A DNA stretch of 64,000 nt, taken from contig NZ_JAFEUM010000003.1 of NCBI RefSeq assembly GCF_016900875.1, forward strand, positions 310,001-374,000, written 5' to 3'. The position numbers were made by a program, and so were the translations under genes. The notes under the pieces are model-generated. The model saw only the letters and a program-made list of their open reading frames with translations. It was not told where the DNA came from and searched no databases. This document shows, one piece after another, positions 16,448 to 25,696 of this stretch. The stretch comes from Vibrio ulleungensis (GTDB lineage Bacteria > Pseudomonadota > Gammaproteobacteria > Enterobacterales > Vibrionaceae). Position 1 is the first letter of the stretch. The number at the start of each line of letters is the position of its first letter.

Positions 16448-16996
16448 ATGAAACTCATCCTGTTATCCGGTAGCTTTCACTCAAAAAGTCGAAGCTGCGC
16501 ACTCTTAAACGCTGTGCAAGCGTATTTTCCTGAACACGAGTACAGCTTTCCAAAACTCGATGCCATGCCTTTTTACTGTGAGGATTTGGCCAAAATTAAG
16601 CCTGAGAACATTCAACATTTTATTCACGAGATCGAAAGCGCAGACGGACTTGTCATCTGTACCCCAGAGTATAATCACAGCATTCCAGCGGTGTTGAAAA
16701 ACGCCATCGATTGGGCTTCCCGCCCGGCGTTTAACTCGGTACTGAGGAATAAACCAGTGACGATCATTACCCAGGCTAATAGCCCTGTTGGTGGCGCTAG
16801 GGCTCAGGCGCACATTAAGCTGGTGTTTGATTCTACGCTTTCATCCATTCATCCTGTGCATGAAATGATGATAACTGGAGTGGATAAGGCCATAGATTCG
16901 CAGCTTAAGGTTGTCGATCAAAAAGTCGAACAAAGACTTAAAAGACACATGGCTCACTTTGTTGAATTTATTGAGGGGCAACGCGGTACAAAATGA
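16448..16996 (+). CDS. NADPH-dependent FMN reductase family protein
   Basis: 182 residues. The phosphate-binding loop GSFHSKSRS (8-16) and the signature TPEYNHSIPAVLKNAIDW (about 77-94) identify the flavodoxin-like NADPH:FMN reductase family (azoreductase, quinone or chromate reductase relatives). These enzymes use FMN and NAD(P)H to reduce flavin, quinones or other acceptors and often protect against oxidative stress. The start is preceded by TTAGGAA. Unlinked to neighbours. Confidence 0.85.
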   Translation: MKLILLSGSFHSKSRSCALLNAVQAYFPEHEYSFPKLDAMPFYCEDLAKIKPENIQHFIHEIESADGLVICTPEYNHSIPAVLKNAIDWASRPAFNSVLRNKPVTIITQANSPVGGARAQAHIKLVFDSTLSSIHPVHEMMITGVDKAIDSQLKVVDQKVEQRLKRHMAHFVEFIEGQRGTK

Positions 16997-17039
16997 CGCC
17001 AAGACTACAAGTGACTCTACAACCGCGGGAGTATAGGGC

Positions 17040-17735
17040 ATGAAGTTGGCCACGAAAAACCTAACTCAAACTAAGCGTTGGTTAACGAGTTCAGAGCGCC
17101 GTTCGATTGTGACCATCATTGCCTCTAGCTTTTCAAATGTTAGCGCAGAGGACTACTTAGCCAAGTACTTTGACAGCAGTGATGCGTTTGAACGTAGGTT
17201 ACGGTTGTATCTCGATGGTGGTGAAGTAGTCGGGTATTGCCTGCTAACCTTTAGCCGTGAGTCGTCGGTAACGGTCATTCGTGCGTCAGCGGGATTTCTT
17301 CCCGACTATCGAAAGGGGAGCAATACTTTTCAGTTTTCGTTGTCTGAGAGCTTTAAGTGTTGGCTGCGTGCGCCGTGGAAGAAAATCTACTACGCCGATA
17401 CAATGCTCAGTCCTGCCATGTACCGTGCTATTGCCAAAAATACGGGCATAGTTTGGCCGCATCCCGATCATACTGCGCCTAATAAGCTCTTCGAGCTTTT
17501 TAATCCAAACGGTGAGGTAAGCGATAGTGCAGCTTTGCGCTGTTTAGTGCCGGTAAATCGGGTCAGCAATTACTCGCACAGCGAGCTCGAGTCGTTTAAA
17601 ACCAGCAACAAGCTTGAGATCCAGTATTACTGCAAGCTGAATCCGCAGTTTAACCGTGGGGTTGCACTGTTTGTGATTATTCCGGTGAATCTTACGCAGT
17701 TTTTAAAGACTGCACTAAAGAAGCTCAGGGCTTAG
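17040..17735 (+). CDS. Hypothetical protein with weak GNAT-like pattern
   Basis: 231 residues, soluble, no signal peptide. The first 90 residues (DGGEVVGYCLLTFSRES, then VIRASAGFLPDYRKG) recall the central strands and pantetheine loop of an acetyltransferase, but the RxxGxG loop is not clear (DYRKGSN). The C-terminal third has no recognised motif. ATG preceded by GGGAG. I would call it a real gene of unknown function, perhaps a diverged N-acyltransferase. Confidence 0.6.
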   Translation: MKLATKNLTQTKRWLTSSERRSIVTIIASSFSNVSAEDYLAKYFDSSDAFERRLRLYLDGGEVVGYCLLTFSRESSVTVIRASAGFLPDYRKGSNTFQFSLSESFKCWLRAPWKKIYYADTMLSPAMYRAIAKNTGIVWPHPDHTAPNKLFELFNPNGEVSDSAALRCLVPVNRVSNYSHSELESFKTSNKLEIQYYCKLNPQFNRGVALFVIIPVNLTQFLKTALKKLRA

Positions 17736-17883
17736 AAGCGCAATAAATAGTTATCTAGCTGAAGTAGCTAGGCGTCCTGTCATTAGAGTTGCATCAACGA
17801 CTTTTATTCAAATGGTTCTATTTGAAACAACAAAAGCAGATCAGTTAGTGATGTGCTTTCAAATTAAACGCAGTCAGTGATGA

Positions 17884-18056
17884 TTAAGCATCAACAAACA
17901 ACACTTCACCGTTTATAGAGCCGTTGACCGAATGTTCAAACGCATTACTAACCCATTGGCTTGGGACAGGCTCAAAACCTGGTATCATTTCACCATAAAC
18001 ACTCCATGTTTCAGCAAGCACGCGTGGAGTAGAGATTAATACGAGTACCTCGAGAT
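17884..18056 (-). pseudogene. C-terminal tail of an SDR-like oxidoreductase
   Basis: On the minus strand a frame of about 57 codons runs to a stop at 17884-17886 with STPRVLAETWS, SQWVSNAFEHSV and NGEVLFVDA. The ending NGEVLFVDA resembles the last strand of SDR enzymes (GxxLxVDGG-like). There is no start or Rossmann motif. It lies in an otherwise empty 536-base gap (17736-18271) and seems to be a leftover from a deleted gene. Confidence 0.4.
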
Positions 18057-18271
18057 ATTTGCTACGCGACGCATTTAGCGAAGGTATCGATAGTGCTCAA
18101 TGCTTCTCTTCTCCGAATCGAACTTTCTACTTTTCACAAATAAAACGAACTGAGACAAATAGGCAATTTTAAAAGACGATTTGCTCTTTTTTAGGGCTAA
18201 TTGGACAGTATAATGCTAACTATTGAGATGCAGTGAAGGCGAACAAGTCGTCGCGAAACAAGTAAAGAACT

Positions 18272-19009
18272 ATGAAAAAACTATTGTTGATTTTGATAAG
18301 CCTGTCCGCGTGTTTGTATTTAGGTTTTGTGGGCTCGGTAATCGGGGCCACGGAAAACCACTCAGAAAATGAGGTGGTTGTGTTAGCACACGGATTGGGT
18401 CGCAGTGATACGGCGATGTGGCTTTTTAAGCGCAGACTTGAAGATGAAGGTTTTGCGGTGTGCACTCTGGATTATTCGAGCATTGGTGAAACCGTGGCGT
18501 CTGTATTAGAGGTAACCACCAAGCAAATTGATCAGTGCGTCTCTGATGCACCTACTGTGCACTTTGTTGGGCACTCTTTAGGGGGACTGGTGAGTCGCTC
18601 TTATCTGCAACATCATCCAGAATTAACCAACAGCAGTCGCTTGGGGCACGTTGTATTAATGGGCACACCTAACCAAGGGAGCGAAATTGCCGATCACTAT
18701 GACGGCTCATGGGTGATGGAGTTTGGTGGAGAGATAAGCCAAGCTTTGGTGACAGGCGAAAATAGCTTAGGAAACCAATTAGAACTCATCGATAGCAATA
18801 TAGGTATCATTGCAGGAACCAAAAGCATGATACTGACCAATGATGCTTTTTCAGGGCCAAATGACGGATTGGTTTCGGTAGAGTCTACTAAATTAATCAA
18901 TATGAAAGATTTCATTGAGATTGAGGTTGGCCACTCAAACATGCGCTATAACAAAGAGGTGGCTGAGCAAACAGTGCACTTTCTAAAACATGGCCGGTTC
19001 AACCATTAA
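18272..19009 (+). CDS. Exported lipase-like alpha/beta hydrolase
   Basis: 245 residues with an N-terminal signal peptide or anchor (MKKLLLILISLSACLYLGFVG). The oxyanion region is VVLAHGLGRS, the nucleophile elbow GHSLGGLVS (about 99-107), and the likely acid and base are in GPNDGLVSV and VGHSNM. It resembles DUF676/triacylglycerol-lipase-like proteins acting on esters in the envelope. Cys14 lies in LSAC, a possible lipobox, so lipidation is conceivable. Single gene. Confidence 0.8.
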   Translation: MKKLLLILISLSACLYLGFVGSVIGATENHSENEVVVLAHGLGRSDTAMWLFKRRLEDEGFAVCTLDYSSIGETVASVLEVTTKQIDQCVSDAPTVHFVGHSLGGLVSRSYLQHHPELTNSSRLGHVVLMGTPNQGSEIADHYDGSWVMEFGGEISQALVTGENSLGNQLELIDSNIGIIAGTKSMILTNDAFSGPNDGLVSVESTKLINMKDFIEIEVGHSNMRYNKEVAEQTVHFLKHGRFNH

Positions 19010-19261
19010 CAGGTTTATGGAACACTCAGCCTTTAAGCAAGGTAGCTAGCCAATAATCGGTTAGGTGTATTTGTGCAGGACGCTTTAAGGTTCAATTCGA
19101 ATTATCCAGTCGGTGCGGCGTTGTAAAAAAGCAACCCACTCTGATTTGACAAAAATGGTGCTATAGCGACGAATAGGCAAGAAATAGAGATCTTTTCGCC
19201 TGTTATTAGAGATGATTTAGCACTAATGTGTATAACTTGAATCTCCAACAGGTAGATCACA

Positions 19262-19969
19262 TTGATTAAACGCATTCTATATATAGGTATCAGCATGGTA
19301 ATAGCCGCTTCTTCTTTGGCAAGTGATGGAAACGCAGCACTGCAACCGTTAAATGACACAGTTCAAGATGGCGAAGGTAATCACTATCGCACCGTGCAAA
19401 TTGGTGGGCAGACTTGGCTTGCAGAAAACTTACGAGTCACCAAGTTTCAAGACGGCTCCGATGTGCGATCTGGCGCCATCGTCAAAGATGACCAAGATAA
19501 CCTACTTAAATACGGACGCTTATATAACTGGCACGACGTCGCGGATGAAAGAGGCTTATGTCCCGCTGGTTGGCGCGTGGCAACCGACGACGACTGGAAA
19601 CAGCTAGAGCGCACAATTGGAATGCCTGAACACGATTTAGATAAAATGGGCTGGCGTGGCAAGGAGCAAGATTTAGGGTTTCAATTAAAAGAAGCACAAG
19701 ACGATGGCTTGTTTAAACGCTTTGACCGCTCATTACTCAATAAGCATCACTTCTCTGCACGTCCTGCTGGCGTAAAGTGGAATGGCTTTTACATTACTCA
19801 AGGGGCATACACTGAATTTTGGGTCGCCACCAGCGTAACGGAAAATAAAGCCTTGATCAGAACACTGGCATACTCGTGGTGGAACGCTCATAAAGGGGAG
19901 ATTCGCCGCGCCACAAGCACCAAAGACTATATGTTTTCAGTGCGCTGCGTAAAGATTGAGAGTGACTAG
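19262..19969 (+). CDS. Exported FISUMP-domain protein
   Basis: 235 residues: signal peptide (1-20, ending SLAS), then a domain with IGGQTWLAENLRV, YGRLYNWHDV, LCPAGWRVATDDDW and a closing FSVRCVK. This is the Fibrobacter-succinogenes-type major paralogous domain (FISUMP), found in secreted or surface proteins of unclear role, fold-related to formylglycine-generating and lectin-like modules. The start appears to be TTG at 19262 after CAGGTAGATCACA. One domain only; relatives often have repeats. Confidence 0.75.
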   Translation: MIKRILYIGISMVIAASSLASDGNAALQPLNDTVQDGEGNHYRTVQIGGQTWLAENLRVTKFQDGSDVRSGAIVKDDQDNLLKYGRLYNWHDVADERGLCPAGWRVATDDDWKQLERTIGMPEHDLDKMGWRGKEQDLGFQLKEAQDDGLFKRFDRSLLNKHHFSARPAGVKWNGFYITQGAYTEFWVATSVTENKALIRTLAYSWWNAHKGEIRRATSTKDYMFSVRCVKIESD

Positions 19970-20117
19970 AGCGCTCTCAGTTCAAGGGAGTTCAATTCGC
20001 CTGTAAGATTGAGTTAAGCGCTTGACTTATGCTTGGGTGAAAAGCTTATGCTCTCTATGCTGAGCACGAGATTCAGAGCTCAACTCATCTCGTTTGTACT
20101 TTGCACTCTTTACGTGT

Positions 20118-20705
20118 TTACACAAACGGATGGTGACAAAAAATGTCGTCTATCTTGGCATGGAGCAACGATTGATCTTTGTTGATTTTGGCAAAGGTGC
20201 GTAATCCGGTGATTTGGATTTGCACGTGGTTAGCCAACTCTTGTGCATTCTTGGTGACATCAATTTGGCCATTGCTCTGCGCTTGTTCTATGAGCACAAC
20301 AAACTCATTAGAAATCTCTGCAAGGTGGCTTTTGGTCACCTCTAACAGGTCTTGATTCTCTTCGGTTAACTCACCCATAGTTTTCGCCAACATACAAACC
20401 CCATTGGGCGCATCACTTTGGGTGTCGATGACCTGCGCTTTAACGAACGCCTTTAGTACCTCTAGCGGATCGCTGTGCTCTGTTTTTAAGTGCGCAACAA
20501 GTGCTAGACCCATATCGGTGTAGTTGCGCAGCGCCTCTTTAAACAAACCCTCTTTGCTGCCAAACGCAGAATAGATACTGCCAGGTCGCATATCAATTTC
20601 ATCTTGTAGATTGCGCATGGACGTCGCGTGAAAGCCTTTTTTCCAATACAGATTGGTGGCTTTCTCTATGACCTCTTGACGATCAAATTTTGCTGTTTTT
20701 GCCAC
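20118..20705 (-). CDS. TetR-family repressor
   Basis: 195 residues from a GTG at 20705. The N-terminal helix-turn-helix (FDRQEVIEKATNLYWKKGFHATSM, then RPGSIYSAFGSKEGLFKEAL) is typical of TetR/AcrR repressors; the rest is an all-helical ligand and dimer domain. The start chosen gives the normal N terminus; the longer frame to 20816 crosses the operator. It is divergent from the CMD-family gene at 21027, and three TGAAC-N4-GTTCA palindromes lie between and upstream of the two genes. It probably represses both itself and that gene. Confidence 0.85.
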   Translation of the reverse strand: MAKTAKFDRQEVIEKATNLYWKKGFHATSMRNLQDEIDMRPGSIYSAFGSKEGLFKEALRNYTDMGLALVAHLKTEHSDPLEVLKAFVKAQVIDTQSDAPNGVCMLAKTMGELTEENQDLLEVTKSHLAEISNEFVVLIEQAQSNGQIDVTKNAQELANHVQIQITGLRTFAKINKDQSLLHAKIDDIFCHHPFV

Positions 20706-20728
20706 TATAACGCCTACTATTCTGAAAA

Positions 20729-20742
20729 TGAACACTCGTTCA
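20729..20742. promoter_or_regulatory. TetR operator candidate 1
   Basis: TGAACACTCGTTCA has TGAAC and GTTCA half-sites separated by four bases, matching two further sites at 20874 and 20898. It lies 24 bases upstream of the tetR start, where a bound repressor would block its own transcription. Confidence 0.65.
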
Positions 20743-20873
20743 ATTGTAAGGCGAGCACTGCGTGAGGTAAAGAACAAATCGCGTGCGCTTTCTTTTCCTT
20801 TCGTAGAGTGGCCCACCTAATTAAATTTTTAATTCAACAATATCAGATGGATAAGCGCACTTTTATACGAATT

Positions 20874-20911
20874 TGAACGATTGTTCAAAATACAACTTGA
20901 ACGATCGTTCA
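20874..20911. promoter_or_regulatory. TetR operator candidates 2 and 3 (tandem)
   Basis: TGAACGATTGTTCA (20874-20887) and the perfect palindrome TGAACGATCGTTCA (20898-20911) are centred 24 bases apart, about two helical turns. They sit in the intergenic region 116 bases before the CMD-family gene. The half-sites are the same as at 20729, so one repressor probably binds all three. Confidence 0.75.
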
Positions 20912-21026
20912 TTTTTAAATATGATTCATTTCATCGACAGGGAGCAACGCGCTTCCTAAGCCGATTTCACAAAAGAAATCCATTACGTGCTTTAAGGCAT
21001 GACGCTATTTTTTAGGAGTAACAACG

Positions 21027-21581
21027 ATGAGCAAATTCACATTTCATTCAGTAGACACAGCGCCAGAAAACAGCAAACCTATGCTCGAAGGTGCGGTTAA
21101 GCAGATGGGGGCAGTACCAGGCCTATATGCTGTTATGGCGGAGTCACCAGAAACACTGAAAGCCTATCAGCAGCTTCATCAGCAATTTACCAACGGCTCA
21201 TTTGACGCAGAAGAACTCACCGTTGTGTGGCAAACCATTAACGTAGAGCACGAGTGTCAGTTTTGCGTGCCTGCACACACCGCGATTGCGCATTCAATGA
21301 AGGTTGACCCAGCGCTTACAGAAGCACTGCGCAATGAGACCGCAATGCCAACGGCTAAACTGCAAGCGCTGCATGATTTTACGCTCGCTATGGTGCGTCA
21401 ACGTGGCAACGTCAGCGATGAGCAATTAGACGCCTTTTTTGCCGCTGGTTACGGACAACAGCAAGTGTTGGAAGTGATTTTAGGCTTGTCGCAAAAGGTG
21501 ATTAGTAACTACACCAACCACGTTGCCAAAACCCCTACAGGTCCACTATTTGAGCAATTTGCTTGGACTAAAAAAGCGTAA
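21027..21581 (+). CDS. AhpD-like carboxymuconolactone decarboxylase (CMD) family protein
   Basis: 184 residues, all helical. The redox motif ExxCxxCxxxH is seen as EHECQFCVPAH, with Cys77, Cys80 and His84, as in AhpD alkylhydroperoxidase and related CMD proteins that reduce peroxides. By my count it matches about 144 of 183 residues of the gene at 46490. Preceded by TTAGGAGTAACA. Control by the divergent TetR is likely given the operators. A strong terminator follows. Confidence 0.85.
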   Translation: MSKFTFHSVDTAPENSKPMLEGAVKQMGAVPGLYAVMAESPETLKAYQQLHQQFTNGSFDAEELTVVWQTINVEHECQFCVPAHTAIAHSMKVDPALTEALRNETAMPTAKLQALHDFTLAMVRQRGNVSDEQLDAFFAAGYGQQQVLEVILGLSQKVISNYTNHVAKTPTGPLFEQFAWTKKA

Positions 21582-21606
21582 CAGACCTAAGTCTAATCGG
21601 TTTTAT

Positions 21607-21637
21607 AAAGGCTACTTCCAATGGGAGTAGCCTTTTT
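21607..21637 (+). terminator. Rho-independent terminator
   Basis: AAAGGCTACT (21607-21616) pairs with AGTAGCCTTT (21626-21635), with the T-run 21633-21637. It lies 25 bases after the CMD gene stop, ending the transcript repressed by TetR. Confidence 0.85.
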
Positions 21638-21879
21638 ACATTTAGCAGAAACGCAAATGTCGGAGATGTTTGCAAAACCGATTCATGATTTTTTCAGCTC
21701 GCGTTTACTGAGTTTGTTGTTATTGGATATTAAGGTGCGCGCTTAGCTAGGCTTAGGCCGTGGAAATATAGAAACGATTGCGATGAATGAGTGTTTTTAA
21801 CTTTCTAATAAAAAAAGTCGTCTTTTTAAACGCGGCTACGTCTTAGTGATATCAAAACTTATTGAGGACTTTTTAAAAC

Positions 21880-23055
21880 ATGTTTCAAATCACACCAAAT
21901 CGCCGCGACATCACTGACAAATTCATTAAACACGATAGCACTATGCTTAATCAGGTGTATGGCACGGATCAGGTTACGCCTTATTGGATTGCTGACATGG
22001 ACTTTCCTATTGCGTCACCCATCAGCCATGCATTGCAACAACTGGTGCATCGCGAAACGTACTCCTACGAGTTTGATTCAAAAACCGTGTTTCAGCCGAT
22101 CAGTGACTGGAATCGTGATCGCCATCAGTTGGCACTAAACCCAGAGCACTTTGTGCAGGTGCCGGGAGTATTAAGTGCTATCGCACTGCTTATTCGTGAG
22201 TTTACCCAACTTGGTGAAGGCGTTCTCATTCAAACACCGGTGTATCACCAGTTTCGTCGCCTTATAGAATCGGCAGGGCGTAAGGCGGTCAGCAATACCC
22301 TGTCCATCGACAATCAACGTTACGTGATGGATGTCGAGCAGTTTGAACAGCAGTTGGCAAGTGGCGATGTGCGCATGGTGCTATTGTGTAATCCGCATAA
22401 TCCAGTTGGGCGAGTATGGACACAAACGGAACTCTCGACAATGATCAGTATTGCAAGGAAACACAATGTACTGGTGATCAGCGATGAAGTGCATGCCGAT
22501 ATTGTGTTTGAAGGATCGACGTTTACCTCGGTCGCCTCGCTAGGCTATGAAAACAGCCTCACCATTTTGGGGTCGCCAGCCAAAAACTTTGGACTAAATA
22601 GCCTTTCTAACGGCTATATCTACAGTGATAACGAGTCCTTGAGACAGCAAATCAAGGCAACCACGGCCTCGATGTCATTGGATCACGGCAATGTGTTTTC
22701 CACCTACGCGACTATCGCAGCCTATCAGCACGGCAAAGAGTGGTTTGATGGGTTCTTGGCGTACACTCAGCAGACACGCGATTGGATTGTTTCATTTATG
22801 AAGGCAGAATTGCCGGATGTGACGACATTTTTGCCTGAGGGTACAAACCAAATCTGGTTTGATTTTTCTGGTTTAGGATTAGAGTCTAACGAGCTTAAGT
22901 CTTTATTAACGAAGCAAGCAAAAATGGCACTAACGCCAGGTACATGGTTTGGCGAGCCTAACGAGAACTTCTATCGCATGAACTTTGCTGCGCCACGTGA
23001 ACAAGTGCAAACATCACTGCAACTGTTAAAAACCGCGCTCGACAGCCGCTCGTAA
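21880..23055 (+). CDS. MalY/PatB-type PLP aminotransferase (cystathionine beta-lyase)
   Basis: 391 residues of the fold-type I aminotransferase family, MalY/PatB branch: PYWIADMDFP near residue 30 is the branch signature, NPHNPVGRVWT (about 168-178) and ISDEVHADIVF (about 204-214) are core motifs, and the PLP lysine is in GSPAKNFGL (about 237). These enzymes cleave cystathionine or cysteine to pyruvate, ammonia and homocysteine or sulfide. Full length. The start follows TGAGGAC. Not in an operon. Confidence 0.85.
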   Translation: MFQITPNRRDITDKFIKHDSTMLNQVYGTDQVTPYWIADMDFPIASPISHALQQLVHRETYSYEFDSKTVFQPISDWNRDRHQLALNPEHFVQVPGVLSAIALLIREFTQLGEGVLIQTPVYHQFRRLIESAGRKAVSNTLSIDNQRYVMDVEQFEQQLASGDVRMVLLCNPHNPVGRVWTQTELSTMISIARKHNVLVISDEVHADIVFEGSTFTSVASLGYENSLTILGSPAKNFGLNSLSNGYIYSDNESLRQQIKATTASMSLDHGNVFSTYATIAAYQHGKEWFDGFLAYTQQTRDWIVSFMKAELPDVTTFLPEGTNQIWFDFSGLGLESNELKSLLTKQAKMALTPGTWFGEPNENFYRMNFAAPREQVQTSLQLLKTALDSRS

Positions 23056-23231
23056 TTGAGTAGAGTGACATTAGCTTTTTAAAGGATTCTACCGTTTACT
23101 CAATCAGTGTAACTGGCTAGATTGGATGTCTGAATATTGACCGATTAACTAATGTTCAGGTTCAGGCATCGTGATCTAAGCCTTATGGCAATGCGTAACA
23201 ACCTAAAGAACACTCATTTAGCGAGAAAAGC

Positions 23232-23978
23232 ATGTTATTGAAAAATCGGCTATCTATTCCTGCCAAAAACGGCGCTCACTCGGCCAACATTGATGCGGCT
23301 GAAGTGGCTAAGTTTGATCAGCTTGCACATGATTGGCGGGATCCTAATGGCCGTTTTTCGTCAGTATTGGCGTTTAATCAAGTCAGGCTTGGTTATATCC
23401 AGCAGCAGATTATTGACCATTTTGGTGACAAGTCTATATCGATACTCGATGTGGGTTGTGGTGCTGGGTTGCTCACTCAGCCTCTGGCAGAGCTTGGGCA
23501 TCGGGTGGTTGGTATTGATGCCAGCCACGTCAATGTCAGGGTAGCAACCCACCACGGAAAAGGTATTGATAACCTTGAATACAGACATTGCCTAAGTGGA
23601 GAGATGCTAAGCGAAAACAAACACTTCGATTTGGTGCTTAATACCGAAGTGTTGGAGCATGTGCCAGATCCATCTCAGCTACTTGAAGAATGCGCACAAC
23701 TGGTTCATTCGCAAGGGATGATGATTCTGGCTACGCTCAATCGTACTTGGCAAAGCTTTTTGATTGGCATCATCGGCGCGGAGTACGTGCTTAGAGCCTT
23801 ACCTATTGGTACTCATGATTGGCGCGCTTTTGTTACCCCGCAAGAGCTGGAGAACACCTTAAAACCACTGGGTTTCCACCTCGGCCGGGCAACAGGCATG
23901 AGTTACAATCCACTGACTAAAAAGTGGCGAACTACAGCATCGACAGCAGTCAACTATTTGGTGTCGGTGACACGCTAA
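23232..23978 (+). CDS. UbiG-like SAM-dependent O-methyltransferase
   Basis: 248 residues closely following UbiG: EVAKFDQLAHDWRDPNGRF, LGYIQQQI, the SAM motif ILDVGCGAGLLTQPLA (about 71-86), VLEHVPDP, LNRTWQSF and GTHDWRAFVTP. UbiG methylates hydroxyl groups in ubiquinone synthesis. The usual gamma-proteobacterial ubiG lies elsewhere (near gyrA in many Vibrio, from memory), so this is probably a paralogue. Its 3' end overlaps the convergent acetyltransferase by four bases. Confidence 0.75.
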   Translation: MLLKNRLSIPAKNGAHSANIDAAEVAKFDQLAHDWRDPNGRFSSVLAFNQVRLGYIQQQIIDHFGDKSISILDVGCGAGLLTQPLAELGHRVVGIDASHVNVRVATHHGKGIDNLEYRHCLSGEMLSENKHFDLVLNTEVLEHVPDPSQLLEECAQLVHSQGMMILATLNRTWQSFLIGIIGAEYVLRALPIGTHDWRAFVTPQELENTLKPLGFHLGRATGMSYNPLTKKWRTTASTAVNYLVSVTR

Positions 23979-24598
23979 TCAGAATGTTCGTTGGGAGTGT
24001 TAAGCTCTAGCTCCTCAGCGTAATGCCATTTATCTTGTTCGGTGATGTCGCGCACCACTCGGCATGGGTTGCCTACCGCAACTACACCAGCAGGGATGTC
24101 TTTAGTGACTACACTGCCAGCACCAATGATGGTTCCTTCCCCAATGGTAACGCCACTACAAAGCGTGGTATTAGCACCTAACCAAACGCGATCTTCTAGC
24201 GTGATGGGTGACGATTCGTATAATCCGCCTTCTACGCGCTGCTCGGGATCGATAGCGTGACCAACGCAAGATAAGACACTTCCAGGGCCTATTAGCACGC
24301 CATGGCCAATGGTCACCGGTGAAGTATCCAAAATGACGGTGTTGAAATTGATTAACGCAAACCCTTTAAAATGAATGTTGAATCCATAGTCGCATCGAAA
24401 CCCAGACTCAATACTTATGAACGTTCCCACGTTGCCAAACAGAGCGCGATAGATATTTTGTTTGCTTTCATGATCATCCGGATGGGTGTGGCTAAGCTCG
24501 AAGCACAACTTCTTGGCGTTGTGTTGATGGTGCAAGTTTTCGCGCTTAAATTGGTGAATGCAATGCTTGTCTGAGGTGATTTGTTGGATAAATGTCAT
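23975..24598 (-). CDS. Maltose/galactoside O-acetyltransferase-like protein
   Basis: 207 residues. The N-terminal part (about 1-75) is the mac-type region seen before the hexapeptide fold in sugar O-acetyltransferases, and the rest is a left-handed beta-helix with repeats such as VTIGHGVLIGPGSVLSC and GVTIGEGTIIGAGSVV. Active-site His is in SCVGHAID. It acetylates a sugar hydroxyl from acetyl-CoA. Convergent with the UbiG-like gene. Confidence 0.8.
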   Translation of the reverse strand: MTFIQQITSDKHCIHQFKRENLHHQHNAKKLCFELSHTHPDDHESKQNIYRALFGNVGTFISIESGFRCDYGFNIHFKGFALINFNTVILDTSPVTIGHGVLIGPGSVLSCVGHAIDPEQRVEGGLYESSPITLEDRVWLGANTTLCSGVTIGEGTIIGAGSVVTKDIPAGVVAVGNPCRVVRDITEQDKWHYAEELELNTPNEHSD

Positions 24599-24891
24599 GT
24601 TAAACCTTGTGGGTAAGAATGAGGTCGTAGCAACCGCGCTGTGACTACGCCAGCTAAGTTAAGATTCACCTCACCATTAAGCCATCCCTTTAGGATGCTT
24701 TCGATAACTAAATTTTGAAAGTATGAGCTGCTGCCCGATGACTCTGTTTTGATTTGACAAAAAAAGCGCGCTCTGCGCAAAGCATCCGTCATAAGCTCGC
24801 CGTTTGTTACACGCAAATAACCCACTAGTGCTAGGGAAAATTCCTACTAGCTTGACTAAGCTGTTGTCAGCTAACTAGAAAGGAGAGCGCG

Positions 24892-25689
24892 ATGAAAGAC
24901 GCAGCAATGATCACCCTGCACGGAATGGGGGAAGTCGATGATGACTATTACGAAGATTTGCAAGATGGCGTGAAGAAGCTTTTAGGCAAAAAATGGTCGA
25001 AAGTTGCGTTTCACGCGGTCCACTATGCAGAAGATCTTCAGAAGCCTCAAAATGCGTTATGGAAGAAGATGGTGAACAACGAAGATAACGATCTCGATTG
25101 TACTCGGGTGAGAAAATTCTTCTTGTATGGCTTTGGGGATGCGGGCTCGCTCGAGCATAGTGCACAAAGAGACGCTGTAAAATACAAGCGTGTACAGCAG
25201 CAAATACAAGCGGCGCTGTCTAAGGCCTTTATCGATGTTGGCAAAGACAGTACTAAGCCAGTGATTATTGTTGCGCACTCTCTAGGCTGCCAGGTTATTT
25301 CCAATTACTTGTGGGATGCCGCTCATAACCAGCATAGCTTTGAAGATACCGCAGGTATGGACCCCGACGAGCTCAACTTCATAAAGTTAAAGGGCCTTCG
25401 AAACCTAGTCACGACTGGATGTAATATTCCGCTGTTTACCTCTGGGCTAGATAAACGATCGTGTTTTAAAGCTCCCAACTCAATGTTTCGGTGGGATAAC
25501 TACTACGACGCCGATGACGTTCTCGGTTGGCCGCTTAAGCAGCTTGATCCGTCCTTTAATATTGTGAACGATCACGTGATCAACGCTGGGGGATTGTTTA
25601 CCTCTTGGAACCCCCTAAGCCACACCAAATATTGGTCCGATAACGACGTGATACGGCCTGTCGCGCAGCGACTGTTAAACCTTCTCTAG
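24892..25689 (+). CDS. Alpha/beta-hydrolase-like protein
   Basis: 265 residues, cytoplasmic. The oxyanion loop is TLHGMGEV near the N terminus and the nucleophile elbow AHSLGCQVI (about 127-135). The SHTKYW segment near the C terminus may hold the catalytic His. The start follows AAGGAGAGCGCG. The substrate is unknown. It is convergent with the peptidoglycan-related gene (25697-26443), with only 7 bases between the stops. Confidence 0.7.
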   Translation: MKDAAMITLHGMGEVDDDYYEDLQDGVKKLLGKKWSKVAFHAVHYAEDLQKPQNALWKKMVNNEDNDLDCTRVRKFFLYGFGDAGSLEHSAQRDAVKYKRVQQQIQAALSKAFIDVGKDSTKPVIIVAHSLGCQVISNYLWDAAHNQHSFEDTAGMDPDELNFIKLKGLRNLVTTGCNIPLFTSGLDKRSCFKAPNSMFRWDNYYDADDVLGWPLKQLDPSFNIVNDHVINAGGLFTSWNPLSHTKYWSDNDVIRPVAQRLLNLL

Positions 25690-25696
25690 CTCAGTG

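Noticed and set aside
24595..24825. 76-residue minus-strand frame ending in an ATGA overlap with the acetyltransferase start
   Set aside because: Its start is GTG without a ribosome site and no known domain is seen; the four-base overlap alone is not enough.
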